The notes under the pieces were generated by a model, which saw only the letters and a list, made by a program, of their open reading frames with translations, searched no databases and was not told the origin of the DNA. Positions 16,143-25,400 of a DNA stretch of 64,000 nucleotides are shown here, one piece after another. The DNA is taken from contig CBFHND010000011.1 in assembly GCA_965657085.1 (NCBI GenBank), forward strand, positions 1 through 64,000. The letters run 5' to 3'. The DNA is from CBFHND01 sp965657085. Lineage in GTDB: Bacteria > Pseudomonadota > Alphaproteobacteria > Rhodobacterales > Rhodobacteraceae. Numbering within the stretch: the first letter of the stretch is position 1; every line of letters starts with the position of its first letter. Both the position numbers and the translations under genes were made by a program.

Positions 16143-18887
16143 GTGAGCGACACTCCGCAACCCCCTGAAAACGATGATGAAATGATGCCGGAACGGCCCG
16201 CCTACGATGGGCCGACGGTTTCGATCGAAGATGAAATGCGCACGTCCTACCTGGACTATGCCATGTCGGTCATCGTCAGCCGTGCCATCCCCGACCTGCG
16301 CGATGGCCTGAAACCGGTGCACCGGCGCATCCTCTATGCGATGCACGAAACCGGCAACAGCCACGACAAGAGTTACCGGAAATCCGCCCGTCCCGTGGGC
16401 GACGTGATGGGCAAATATCACCCCCATGGTGACAGTGCGATCTATGACGCGCTGGTGCGTATGGCGCAGGATTTCTCGATGTCACTGCCCCTGCTCGATG
16501 GGCAAGGCAACTTTGGCTCCATGGACGGGGATAACCCCGCCGCCATGCGCTATACCGAGGTCCGCATGGACAAGCCCGCCGCCTACCTGCTGGCGGATAT
16601 CGACAAGGAAACCGTCGATTTTCAGGACAACTATGATGGCAAGGACCGGGAACCCACCGTTCTGCCCGCACGGTTCCCGAACATGCTGGTCAACGGCGCG
16701 GGCGGCATCGCCGTGGGCATGGCCACCAACATTCCGCCGCACAATCTGGGCGAGGTGATCGATGCGACGCTGGCGCTTATCGACGAACCGGACCTGACCT
16801 CCGAACAGCTGATCGACTATGTGCCCGGGCCGGATTTCCCCACGGGCGGCATCATGCTGGGCCGGGGCGGCGCGCGCAAAGCCTACCTTGAAGGGCGCGG
16901 CAGCGTTGTCATCCGCTCCAAAACCCGTGTGGAGGAAATCCGCAAGGACCGCTGGGCGATCATCATCGACCAGATCCCCTACCAGGTGAACAAGGCCACG
17001 ATGATCGAACGCATCGCCGAGGCCGCGCGCGAAAAACGCATCGAAGGCATCAGCCACGTGCAGGACGAATCCGACCGCAACGGTGTGCGCGTGGTCGTCG
17101 AGTTGAAACGCGACGCCACCGCCGAAGTGGTGCTGAACCAGCTGTTCCGCTTTACGCCCATGCAGGTGCATTTCGGCTGCAACATGCTGGCCCTGAATGG
17201 CGGGCGGCCTGAACAGCTGACCCTGCGCCGGTTCCTGACGTCGTTCATCGACTTCCGCGAGGATGTCGTGGCCCGCCGCACCGCGTTTGAGCTGCGAAAG
17301 GCCCGCGAGCGCAGCCATATCCTGTGTGGTCTGGCCGTGGCCGTCACCAACATCGACGAAATCGTCGCCTCAATCCGCAGTTCCGCCGACGCCGCCGAAG
17401 CGCGCGAAAAGCTGATGACGCGCCGCTGGCCTGCCACGGACATCCTGCCCTATATCGCGCTGATCGATGATCCGACCCACACCGCCAACGATGATGGCAC
17501 CTATAACCTGAGCGAAACGCAGGCCCGCGCGATCCTCGAATTGCGCCTGCAGCGCCTGACCCAGATCGGGGTCAAGGAAGTCACCGACGAGTTGGAAGAA
17601 CTGGCCGGCAAGATCAAGGAATACCTTGAGATCCTGAGCTCGCGCGACCGGATCATGGGCATCATCGCCGACGAATTGCGCGAAGTGCGCGAGCTGTTCG
17701 CCGTGCCGCGCCGCACCGAGATCGTGGATTGGTCCGGCGACATGGACGACGAGGACCTGATCGAACGCGAGGACATGGTCGTGACCGTGACATCGGGCGG
17801 CTACATCAAGCGCACGCCGCTGGCCGACTTCCGCAGCCAACGGCGCGGAGGCAAAGGTGTTGCTGGTATGCAGACCAAGGAAGAGGACGTGATCACCACC
17901 CTCTTCGTGGCCAACACCCACACGCAACTGCTGTTCTTCACCACCGACGGCATGGTCTACAAGCTCAAGACATGGCGCCTGCCGCAAGGGGGCCGCACGT
18001 CCAAGGGTAAAGCGATCATCAATATCCTGCCGATCCCCCAAGGCGTCAGCATCGCGGCGATCATGCCGGTGGACCGCGCCGAGGATGAATGGGACGACCT
18101 GCAGGTGGTGTTCGCCACCTCCGCAGGCACCGTGCGCCGCAACAAGCTGTCGGATTTCACCAACGTCAAATCCAACGGCAAGATCGCCATGAAGTTCGAG
18201 GGCGAACACGAGGGCACCACCCTGATCAACGCGCGCATCGCCTCCAACGATGACGATGTGATGCTGGTCACCAATTCGGGCCGCGCCATCCGCTTCCCGG
18301 CCACGGATGTGCGGGTGTTCAACTCGCGGTCTTCGGTGGGCGTGCGTGGGGTCAAGCTGTCGGGCAAGGACACGGTGGTGTCCATGTCGATCATCCGTCA
18401 CTTCGATGCGACCAGCGACGAGCGCGCCGCCTATCTGAAAATGCGCAGGGCTGTCGCAGGCTTGGCCGACGAAGTTGATGTATCGGATGAAGAGGCCGTG
18501 GACGCCAACGCGACCATCAGCCCCGACCGCTATGCGGAAATGTCAGCTTCTGAAAACCTGATCCTGACGATCACGGCGCAGGGCGCAGGCAAACTGAGTT
18601 CGAGCCATGACTACCCTGTGCGCGGACGCGGCGGCATGGGCGTGGCGGCCATGGACAAGGCCATGCGCGGCGGCGAGATCGTCGCCTCCTTCCCGGTTGA
18701 GCTTGACGATCAGATCATGCTGGCCACGTCCAAGGGCCAATCGATCCGGGTGCCGGTCGAAGGCATCTCCTTCCGCTCGCGCAGCGCGGGCGGGGTCAAG
18801 GTCTTTGACACCGGCAAGGGCGAGGAAGTCGTCAGCGTCGCATGGATCGCCGATCAGGGCGACGAGGAAGACACCGCCGAGGAATAA
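16143..18887 (+). CDS. gyrA: DNA gyrase subunit A
   Basis: The 914-residue breakage-reunion subunit of gyrase works with GyrB to introduce negative supercoils. The quinolone-determining region HPHGDSAIYD carries S98 and D102 (E. coli S83 and D87), the susceptible-type residues. The catalytic tyrosine is Y137 in AAMRYTEV. The GyrA box (QRRGGKG) begins the C-terminal beta-pinwheel, where FATSAGTVRRNKLSDF and TNSGRAIRF repeats are visible. The start is GTG 16143. The 3' end overlaps the convergent 18854-20533 gene by 34 bases. Confidence 0.98.
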   Translation: MSDTPQPPENDDEMMPERPAYDGPTVSIEDEMRTSYLDYAMSVIVSRAIPDLRDGLKPVHRRILYAMHETGNSHDKSYRKSARPVGDVMGKYHPHGDSAIYDALVRMAQDFSMSLPLLDGQGNFGSMDGDNPAAMRYTEVRMDKPAAYLLADIDKETVDFQDNYDGKDREPTVLPARFPNMLVNGAGGIAVGMATNIPPHNLGEVIDATLALIDEPDLTSEQLIDYVPGPDFPTGGIMLGRGGARKAYLEGRGSVVIRSKTRVEEIRKDRWAIIIDQIPYQVNKATMIERIAEAAREKRIEGISHVQDESDRNGVRVVVELKRDATAEVVLNQLFRFTPMQVHFGCNMLALNGGRPEQLTLRRFLTSFIDFREDVVARRTAFELRKARERSHILCGLAVAVTNIDEIVASIRSSADAAEAREKLMTRRWPATDILPYIALIDDPTHTANDDGTYNLSETQARAILELRLQRLTQIGVKEVTDELEELAGKIKEYLEILSSRDRIMGIIADELREVRELFAVPRRTEIVDWSGDMDDEDLIEREDMVVTVTSGGYIKRTPLADFRSQRRGGKGVAGMQTKEEDVITTLFVANTHTQLLFFTTDGMVYKLKTWRLPQGGRTSKGKAIINILPIPQGVSIAAIMPVDRAEDEWDDLQVVFATSAGTVRRNKLSDFTNVKSNGKIAMKFEGEHEGTTLINARIASNDDDVMLVTNSGRAIRFPATDVRVFNSRSSVGVRGVKLSGKDTVVSMSIIRHFDATSDERAAYLKMRRAVAGLADEVDVSDEEAVDANATISPDRYAEMSASENLILTITAQGAGKLSSSHDYPVRGRGGMGVAAMDKAMRGGEIVASFPVELDDQIMLATSKGQSIRVPVEGISFRSRSAGGVKVFDTGKGEEVVSVAWIADQGDEEDTAEE

Positions 18888-20533
18888 ACGTCGCGCGCTG
18901 GGGTCGGCACCGGCACCAGCGCGTCTGACATCGGGACAGGCGTGTACCACAGTGTCTCGACGTCTGCGTCCCGGATCGGTGCACATTGCGGCGCTGCTTG
19001 CGCCTCTGCCAGAAGCTGATCAAAGACTTTCTGATCATAGCCGGGATGCTCCGTGCAGGACCAGGTTCTGAGCGCGTCGCTGTCGCACATCGCCTGTCGC
19101 AATCGGTGCGCGCGCAGGAACGGGCACAACACTTCGTTCGGCACATCGATATCCCGGCCAATGGCATCCCAGATATGGGCCACAGACGGCGTGTCGCGGT
19201 AGCCCAGCAATTCTGCTTCGTATGTCTTGTGCACCAAAAGCATCCCAAGGCTTAGCACCGGGTCTGATGTTCCATAGACCAGAGCATTTTCAAACGCGTC
19301 GTCCATATCGAAGAAGTACTTGGAATCAAGCGCCTTTCCGACCGTCATCGCATAGCTCTCCCAGCTGTCCCCGTCATGCGGATTTGCCATCAGGCGGCGC
19401 CCGGCGAAGTCCACCCTTTGCGCCGCTTCTGCCGTTCGAAATGCAGTTTTCTGAGCCGCGTCCATCTCAGGGTAGATTGTCGTGTACTCGGTACGCCCAT
19501 CGGCATGTGTGACGGTTTCCCACTCCGGCAGAAAGGCGGTGCCCTCGACCATATCCAAAAGGTCAAGGTTGTAAGGATCAACGTCCAGAAAACCGACAGC
19601 ACGCTCCAGGTGCGCCTTCTTGAACCGTTCATAGAAAACCGCATCTCGGCGCAGGATCGCGACCCGGTTCGCAAAGTGCAACGCGTTGGTTTGAAGGTTT
19701 ACAAGGCCGTAAAGGTCAGCCTCAAAGCTCAGAATGGCCTCCTCCATCCACGCGACCTGTTGGTCTGTCAGGTCTTCATAGCGGTATTTCGTGGTCAGGC
19801 CCGCGATGCGCAGCATAACCATGTCCGGGTCGGTTTCATCCCACCCGTCAACATCCGCAAAATCGCCCAGATAGCCACTGGTGTAGTAGGTATAGCCATA
19901 CATGCGGCACTTCGGCGTGGCATCCGGCGTCACAAGCGGGCCGTAGTGCGCACAAAAGCCATCAATCGCGTCAGGGCCGAGTGGCCCTACCAGGGGATAG
20001 ACCCGCATCATCGACCCCCAATTGGGATGCGTGGCCATCACCTTTTCCAAGGCGGCGGCCGGATCGCCGACGGTCGGGTCCGTCCGGTACATGCGCAACA
20101 CGGCGTCCGACACGGGGATCAGATCGGGACTGATGGCGCGCGCGCGCTTTGCATGGGCGATTGCCCGTTCGCGCATTCCTTCGAACACGGCATAGGCCGC
20201 GGCGCTTCCCGCGCCGCGCATCTGGTCCGACGCAGTCCAAAGGCTCCAGGCCCGCGCGATCTGGGCAAAAGCGTTTTCAGGTGCGGCATCGGCCCAGGCT
20301 TCGACAAAGCGCACGGTTTGCTGGTGGCTGCGCGACAAGGCGATAAACAGGTCGCGCATCTGGTCCGCGCTGATCTCGTTGCGCAAATAGGCGGCCTGCG
20401 CTTGCCCGAGGAAGGCATCAAGCCCGGCCCGGTCCTCACCGCGAACAAAGCCGACCACGGTGGCGTCGTGAAAGTCTTCCGCACCAGCCGAACTCGCCGC
20501 CAGAAACAGCGCCATCACCAAATTACGCAACAT
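18854..20533 (-). CDS. Exported protein of unknown function (DUF4034-like)
   Basis: The 559-residue protein begins with MLRNLVMALFLAASSAGA, a probable signal peptide, which supports ATG 20533 over a start nine codons upstream. The body is helical with HEAT/TPR-like stretches: ENAFAQIARAWSLWTASDQMRG, RERAIAHAKRARAISPDL and PAAALEKVMATHPNW. This pattern resembles DUF4034 proteins, though I recognise it only weakly. Several cysteines in the mature part suggest periplasmic disulfides. Its last 34 bases overlap the end of gyrA on the opposite strand. The 226-base upstream gap (20534-20759) holds a short hairpin CCGCTC-GTT-GAGCGG but no gene I can support. Confidence 0.7.
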   Translation of the reverse strand: MLRNLVMALFLAASSAGAEDFHDATVVGFVRGEDRAGLDAFLGQAQAAYLRNEISADQMRDLFIALSRSHQQTVRFVEAWADAAPENAFAQIARAWSLWTASDQMRGAGSAAAYAVFEGMRERAIAHAKRARAISPDLIPVSDAVLRMYRTDPTVGDPAAALEKVMATHPNWGSMMRVYPLVGPLGPDAIDGFCAHYGPLVTPDATPKCRMYGYTYYTSGYLGDFADVDGWDETDPDMVMLRIAGLTTKYRYEDLTDQQVAWMEEAILSFEADLYGLVNLQTNALHFANRVAILRRDAVFYERFKKAHLERAVGFLDVDPYNLDLLDMVEGTAFLPEWETVTHADGRTEYTTIYPEMDAAQKTAFRTAEAAQRVDFAGRRLMANPHDGDSWESYAMTVGKALDSKYFFDMDDAFENALVYGTSDPVLSLGMLLVHKTYEAELLGYRDTPSVAHIWDAIGRDIDVPNEVLCPFLRAHRLRQAMCDSDALRTWSCTEHPGYDQKVFDQLLAEAQAAPQCAPIRDADVETLWYTPVPMSDALVPVPTPARDVYSSAVSSSSP

Positions 20534-20759
20534 ATCAATCACCTCGCCAAATGCGTGCATTTTGCGTATCGGTGAAAAGGGTGTGCAAACTATGGCAGCG
20601 ATGCGGCTTTTGATGGCGGCGCAGTCACAGGCCGTGGATCAGCATAGCGCCCTCGTTGACCCGCTCGTTGAGCGGATCAAACTGAAAACCTTCACTTGGA
20701 AATCAAACGGTCAGAACACGACCATGTCACACAGGCTGATCGCGGTTGACCGCTGACCG

Positions 20760-21122
20760 TCAGCGACTTGCGCCTGATGTGCCGGACGAGGATGTAGACG
20801 TGGTTGTTGTCGATGTGTCGTCACCCACAAGGGTCGCCACGACGACCAGTGCGACGATAAACGCACCCGCTTCGGGGCCCAAAGACCCGGCCACCAGCAC
20901 ACCGGGATCATCATCATCGCCCCGGCAGAACCGCGTGGGCGTGCCATCCACATCCACGATCGCGCGGCGGCATTCGTACCGCCGTCCGTCCGATCCCAGA
21001 ACCTCGACCGGATAGGTCACGCTTGGCAATTCATCGGTGATGCGCACCTGACGCACTTCTTGCGCGGCAACGGCACCGGCCAGCCCCACCACAACACTTG
21101 CAACCCCCAGAAGTTTGAACAT
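20760..21122 (-). CDS. Small exported hypothetical protein
   Basis: The 120-residue protein has a signal peptide (MFKLLGVASVVVGLAGAVAA), a ~50-residue domain with two cysteines (YECRRAIV, RFCRGDDDD), then a hydrophobic Gly/Ala/Val stretch (GAFIVALVVVATLVG) and a Thr/Ser-rich tail. AGGAGG stands 7 bases before the ATG, so the start is firm. The layout suggests a periplasmic domain anchored by the C-terminal hydrophobic segment. I do not recognise the family. A 15-bp inverted repeat (CGCTGAC-C-GTCAGCG) covers its stop codon at 20751-20765. Confidence 0.72.
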   Translation of the reverse strand: MFKLLGVASVVVGLAGAVAAQEVRQVRITDELPSVTYPVEVLGSDGRRYECRRAIVDVDGTPTRFCRGDDDDPGVLVAGSLGPEAGAFIVALVVVATLVGDDTSTTTTSTSSSGTSGASR

Positions 21123-21197
21123 TTTGGCCTCCTGACCTGATTAAGGGCCAATTATACAACACTTACAGCAAGAAGGCGATTCAGGACGGCTGTGCGA

Positions 21198-22673
21198 TCA
21201 AAGGTTGTAGATCTCGCTGAACTTGGCCTCGAGGTAGGCCATCAAGGGCGCCTCGCTTGGATCCTTGCGCGCGGCGTGGGCGATGGTGGCGCCTGGGCTG
21301 CGCAATCCGCCATGCTGTTGCAGGTGCGCGCCCATCCAGTTGGTCGCCGCCGACGTGTCGCCTTGCGCCAATTGCGCATCGAGGTCGCTCACGTCTTCGC
21401 GCAGCGCCTCGTGCAGGCACCCGGCATAGACATTGCCCAGCGAATAGGTCGGAAAATAGCCAAAGAGCCCAACCGACCAATGCACATCCTGCAAGACGCC
21501 ATTGCTGGCCCGGTCCACTGCATAGCCAAAGTCGGCTTCAAAGCGATCATTCCATGCCGCTTCAAGATCCTGGACCTGCAAGTCGCCCGACATCAGCGCG
21601 CGCTCCAGGTCGAACCGCAGCAGCACATGCAGGTTGTACTGCAGCTCGTCCGCCTCCGTGCGGATATAGCCACGGTTCACGCGGTTGACGGTGCCATAGA
21701 ACGTATCGGCGTCCGCGATTCCGAAATCACCAAAGGCCTCGCGCATTTGCCCGTAGAGCCAGCCAGTGAACGCGCGGCTGCGCCCGATCTGGTTTTCATA
21801 AATGCGGCTCTGGCTTTCGTGTACGCCCATCGACACGCCGCGGCCCAGCGGGGTCAGCAGGTAATCGTCGTGAATGTTCTGCTCGTAGGCGGCGTGGCCG
21901 ACCTCGTGGATGGTGGAATAGAAACAGTTGAACGGATCGGCCGGGTTGGTGCGCGTGGTGATGCGCACATCGGTGCCACTGCCCGAACTGAAGGGGTGCA
22001 CGGCCTTGTCCACCCGTCCCCGGCTCATGTCATAGCCGAAGGCCTTGGCGAGCATCCGGCTCATCTTCATCTGCGCGCCTTCGTCAAAGGTGCCGTCCAG
22101 CGCAGGCGGCGCGTCGGCGTCAAGCACGGCAGCGCGCAGTGCGGACAATTGCGGGCGCATCGCGCCAAACATCGCCTCAAGGTCCGCGCCCGTGGTGCCG
22201 GGTTCGTAGTCATCCAGCATGGCGTCATAGACGTCACCGCCCGCCGCCAGTGCCTGCCCTTCTTCGCGCTTGAGGCGCACGACCTCTTCAAGCACCGGGG
22301 CAAAGCCCGCGAAATCATCCGCCGCGCGCGCCTCGGCCCATGCGCCCTGCGCGGTCGAGGTCAGACGCGCCAGCGCAGTGGCCAGATCCGCAGGCACCTT
22401 GCTGGCCCGGTCAAAGCTGCGGCGGATATGGCCCACTTGTGCGGCGGCCACATCATCCAATGCGTCCACGTCCAGTGCGGTCAGCCAATCGCCGATGCGC
22501 GCGTCCATGCGGCGCGCATGAAGCACAGCCTCCATCGCCGCCATTTCCTCGCCTCGCTGGGCGGCGGCCCCGCGCGGCATCATGGTTTCCTGATCCCAGC
22601 CAAGGCGCCCCGCCACCTGGGACAGCGCCTGTGTTTGCCGTTCAAAGGCGATCAGATCGTCGTAGTGGCGCAT
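21198..22673 (-). CDS. Carboxypeptidase M32 (Taq-type metallocarboxypeptidase)
   Basis: This 491-residue zinc carboxypeptidase removes C-terminal residues from peptides in the cytoplasm. The HEVGH zinc motif is near residue 255 (YSTIHEVGHAAYEQ). Other family motifs are DVRITTR, GVSMGVHESQSR and YIRTEADELQYNLHV. ATG 22673 (MRHYDDLIAFERQ) fits the family start; the frame's 42-residue upstream extension is shadow sequence from ctaA. It begins four bases after the ctaA stop, suggesting cotranscription. Confidence 0.94.
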   Translation of the reverse strand: MRHYDDLIAFERQTQALSQVAGRLGWDQETMMPRGAAAQRGEEMAAMEAVLHARRMDARIGDWLTALDVDALDDVAAAQVGHIRRSFDRASKVPADLATALARLTSTAQGAWAEARAADDFAGFAPVLEEVVRLKREEGQALAAGGDVYDAMLDDYEPGTTGADLEAMFGAMRPQLSALRAAVLDADAPPALDGTFDEGAQMKMSRMLAKAFGYDMSRGRVDKAVHPFSSGSGTDVRITTRTNPADPFNCFYSTIHEVGHAAYEQNIHDDYLLTPLGRGVSMGVHESQSRIYENQIGRSRAFTGWLYGQMREAFGDFGIADADTFYGTVNRVNRGYIRTEADELQYNLHVLLRFDLERALMSGDLQVQDLEAAWNDRFEADFGYAVDRASNGVLQDVHWSVGLFGYFPTYSLGNVYAGCLHEALREDVSDLDAQLAQGDTSAATNWMGAHLQQHGGLRSPGATIAHAARKDPSEAPLMAYLEAKFSEIYNL

Positions 22674-22677
22674 GGGG

Positions 22678-23826
22678 TCAGCTCCTGCTGATGGATGTTG
22701 CGATGGGGTAGGCAGAAAGGAACCGCGCCTGCAGGATCGTGCCCCACAGGACCACGGCCAGCAATTGGTGCAGAATGGCGACCTGCCAAGGCGCGCCATA
22801 AAGAACGGTCACGATGCCCAGAACGATCTGCAAGGCAAGCACCGCCATGACCGCGTGGAACGCCGTTTGGGTGGTCTTGTGCGCACTGCGCCGCCCGCGC
22901 AGCCAGACAACAACGCCGAAGGCCAGAAGCAGATAGCCCGTCACCCGGTGGATGAATTGCACAAGTCCGGGGCTTTCAAAGAAATTGCGCCACCACGGCT
23001 CAAAGGCAAAGGCGGTCGCCGGGAACACCTGTCCGCCCATCAACGGCCAGTCGGTATAGCTGCGGCCCGCGTCGATGCCCGCCACCAGCGCCCCGATCAG
23101 GATCTGCAGAAAGGCGAAATGCAACAGCCCCGTGGACAGACCGAACAGCTTGGCCTCCTTGCCCCGGCGCGCCTGCATCAGGTCGCGTTCGGTGCGGCCC
23201 ATCATCAGGATGTACCACAGGATGACGCCCAGAATGGCAAAGGCCAGGCCAAGATGCGTGGCCAGCCGGTAACTTGCCACATCCGTTGTCCCCTCGCCGC
23301 TGGTCACACCACTGCTGACCATCCACCAGCCGATGGCCCCTTGCAGGCCGCCAAGCCCCCCAAGGATCAGCAAACGCGGGGTCCAGCCCGCCGGGATCTG
23401 GCGGCGCAAGAGAAACCACAGGAAGCCGATGGCCCAGACAAGGCCCACAACGCGACCCAATTGCCGGTGGCCCCATTCCCACCAATAGATCACCTTGAAG
23501 TCTTCAAGCTGCATCCACTGGTTCTGGATGCGGAATTCATCGATGGCCTGATACTTGGCAAACTCTGCCTGCCAATCGGCGGCGTTGAGCGGTGGGATGG
23601 CCCCGGTCAGCGGCCGCCATTCGGTGATGCTCAGCCCGCTGTCGGTCAGTCGGGTCAGACCGCCCACGGCGATCATCAGGACCACCAAGGCAAAGAGGAC
23701 CATCAGCCAGATGCGGATTGCCCCGCGCGCGCCGGAACGGCCCTGATCGATCACCCCCTTGGCGCTGGGTTGGACCACGGCCTCGGGGCTGGATACGTCT
23801 TCGAAAATACTGCGTTTTTTGGTCAT
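22678..23826 (-). CDS. ctaA: Heme A synthase (COX15/CtaA)
   Basis: The 382-residue integral membrane enzyme oxidises heme O to heme A for aa3-type cytochrome oxidase. Eight hydrophobic segments are visible. Conserved segments include LTRLTDSGLSITEWRPLTGAIPP, the WEWGHRQLGRVVGL histidine segment, VSSGVTSG, ATHLGLAF and a VQFIHRVTGYLL histidine segment near the C-terminus. Length and topology match the type 2 (alphaproteobacterial/mitochondrial) form. It is upstream of the M32 carboxypeptidase with a 4-base gap. Confidence 0.95.
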   Translation of the reverse strand: MTKKRSIFEDVSSPEAVVQPSAKGVIDQGRSGARGAIRIWLMVLFALVVLMIAVGGLTRLTDSGLSITEWRPLTGAIPPLNAADWQAEFAKYQAIDEFRIQNQWMQLEDFKVIYWWEWGHRQLGRVVGLVWAIGFLWFLLRRQIPAGWTPRLLILGGLGGLQGAIGWWMVSSGVTSGEGTTDVASYRLATHLGLAFAILGVILWYILMMGRTERDLMQARRGKEAKLFGLSTGLLHFAFLQILIGALVAGIDAGRSYTDWPLMGGQVFPATAFAFEPWWRNFFESPGLVQFIHRVTGYLLLAFGVVVWLRGRRSAHKTTQTAFHAVMAVLALQIVLGIVTVLYGAPWQVAILHQLLAVVLWGTILQARFLSAYPIATSISRS

Positions 23827-23886
23827 TGCGCCTGTCTCCGTCTTTGGCCTGAACCTAAGGCTGTGCAGGCCCTTCGTCCAGCGCGC

Positions 23887-24624
23887 TTAATCGTCTTTGC
23901 GGGCCCAGCGGACCATCTGCCGCATCACCCCGTGCAGCATCTGGATGTCGGCGCGGGCCAGGGGCATCCGGCTCCACATGTTGCGCAGGTTGATCTTCAT
24001 GCCCTCGGCCTTGTGCTCCGGAAAGAAGAAACCCGCGTCATCCAACCGATCCTCATAGTGGCGCGCCAGATGCTCGACCTCTTCGCCCGTGGCCCAGTCG
24101 GTGCCTGCCATCTCGTCGCGCACGGCCACAACCGCGCCGGTCTGGCGCATCCATTCGTAGCCCACCAGCAGCACGCATTGCGCAAGGTTCAGCGAGGCAA
24201 AGCGCGGGTTGACCGGCACCGAGATGATCGCATTGGCGCGCGCGATGTCGTCGTTTTCCAACCCCGCACGTTCAGGCCCGAACAGAACCGCGACCTTCTG
24301 GCCCGCGGCAATGCGCGCGGCCGCATCGGCCATCGCGGTCTCCGGGCTCAGCACAGGCTTGGTCAGGTCCCGCGCCCGCGCGGTGGTGGCATAGACGTAT
24401 GTGCAATCGGCCAAAGCTTCCGGCAGGTCCTCTGACAGCTGCGCCTCGTCCAGCAAGCGGCCTGCCCCACTGGCCAGCGCCACGGCGGCCTGGTTGGGCC
24501 AGCCGTCGCGCGGGGCCACGATCCGCATCCGGTCGAGGCCAAAGTTCCACATCGCCCGGGCCGCTGCCCCGATGTTTTCGCCCATCTGCGGGCGCACCAG
24601 CACAAAAAAGGGTATCTCGCTCAT
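23887..24624 (-). CDS. trmJ: tRNA (cytidine/uridine-2'-O-)-methyltransferase TrmJ-like
   Basis: The 245-residue SPOUT-family RNA methyltransferase shows FFVLVRPQMGENIGAAARAMWNFGL at the N-terminus, VLFGPERAGLENDDI in the middle and the knot motif SVPVNPRFASLNLAQCVLL. TrmJ methylates ribose 2'-OH at tRNA position 32. ATG 24624 follows GGGGAGG by two to three bases and starts exactly at the family N-terminus; the 39-residue upstream extension is rejected. It is divergent from the ThiE-like gene. Confidence 0.9.
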   Translation of the reverse strand: MSEIPFFVLVRPQMGENIGAAARAMWNFGLDRMRIVAPRDGWPNQAAVALASGAGRLLDEAQLSEDLPEALADCTYVYATTARARDLTKPVLSPETAMADAAARIAAGQKVAVLFGPERAGLENDDIARANAIISVPVNPRFASLNLAQCVLLVGYEWMRQTGAVVAVRDEMAGTDWATGEEVEHLARHYEDRLDDAGFFFPEHKAEGMKINLRNMWSRMPLARADIQMLHGVMRQMVRWARKDD

Positions 24625-24761
24625 GCCTCCCCTTACCGCGCGTCCGGGGCGTCGAAAACCCCCAGCGTGTTCCGCCCCTAAATATCCGAAGGCACGGCAT
24701 AAAAGTTTTCTTTCCCGCAGCGATCCGTTAACACGATCCAAAGACCAAGAGGACCACGCCC

Positions 24762-25376
24762 ATGGCCGAGCAAGAGCAGCCCCAGCTTTACCTGATATCC
24801 CCGCCGGAATTCGAACTCAGCGTCTTTCCCGACCAATTGGCGCGGGTGCTGGACGGCTTTGACATCGCTTGCGTGCGGCTGGCCCTGTCCACCCGCGACG
24901 AAGACCGGGTGATGCGGGCCGCCGATGCGCTGCGCGAGGTGACGGCGGCACGTGACATCGCGCTGGTGGTGGCCGATCATGTGGGGCTGGCCGAACGGCT
25001 GGCGCTGGATGGGGTGCATTTGACAGGCGGCGCATCGGTGCGTGATGCGCGCAAGGCGCTTGGCCCTGACGCCATCGTTGGGGCGCATTGCGGCACATCG
25101 CGCCACGAGGGCATGGCCGCAGGCGAAGCAGGGGCCGATTACATCAGTTTTGGCCCCGTGCAGGCCACGGCCCTTGGCGATGGCAGCTTTGTCGAAGCGG
25201 AGCTGTTCCAGTGGTGGTCCGAAGTGATCGAGGTGCCGGTGGTGGCCGAAGGCGCGCTGGACGCGGCCATGGTGGCGGCCCTTGCCCCCTACACCGACTT
25301 TTTCGGCATCGGCACCGAGATCTGGGATCAGGATGACGCGGTGGCGGCCCTCACCGCGCTGACGGCCGCCCTGTAA
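24762..25376 (+). CDS. Thiamine-phosphate synthase family protein (ThiE-like)
   Basis: The 204-residue TIM-barrel protein shows LYLISPPEF, LALVVADHVGLAERLALDGVHLTGG, VGAHCGTSRHEGMAAGEAGADYISFGPV and FFGIGTEIW. These match the ThiE/TenI fold, including the GADYISFGPV phosphate-binding segment. ThiE joins HMP-PP and thiazole phosphate. The canonical DR...DGVHLGQ segment is only partly conserved and no other thi gene is present, so it may be a ThiE paralogue. AGAGGA lies 9 bases upstream of the ATG. Confidence 0.8.
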   Translation: MAEQEQPQLYLISPPEFELSVFPDQLARVLDGFDIACVRLALSTRDEDRVMRAADALREVTAARDIALVVADHVGLAERLALDGVHLTGGASVRDARKALGPDAIVGAHCGTSRHEGMAAGEAGADYISFGPVQATALGDGSFVEAELFQWWSEVIEVPVVAEGALDAAMVAALAPYTDFFGIGTEIWDQDDAVAALTALTAAL

Positions 25377-25394
25377 GGCGGGGCATGCCCCGCC
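25377..25394. terminator. Perfect 18-bp palindrome between convergent genes
   Basis: GGCGGGGC-AT-GCCCCGCC sits in the 24-base gap between the ThiE-like and HupE-like genes. It can form a strong hairpin for both strands. There is no T-tract, so termination would be bidirectional and possibly Rho-assisted. Confidence 0.55.
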
Positions 25395-25400
25395 GCCCGC

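Noticed and set aside
20562..20756. 64-codon plus-strand frame between two exported-protein genes
   Set aside because: No good ribosome binding site and no motif; it lies in the upstream region of the minus-strand gene.
22672..24435. 587-codon plus-strand frame opposite ctaA and trmJ
   Set aside because: It crosses two well-defined minus-strand genes and their intergenic gap, and the product is low-complexity.
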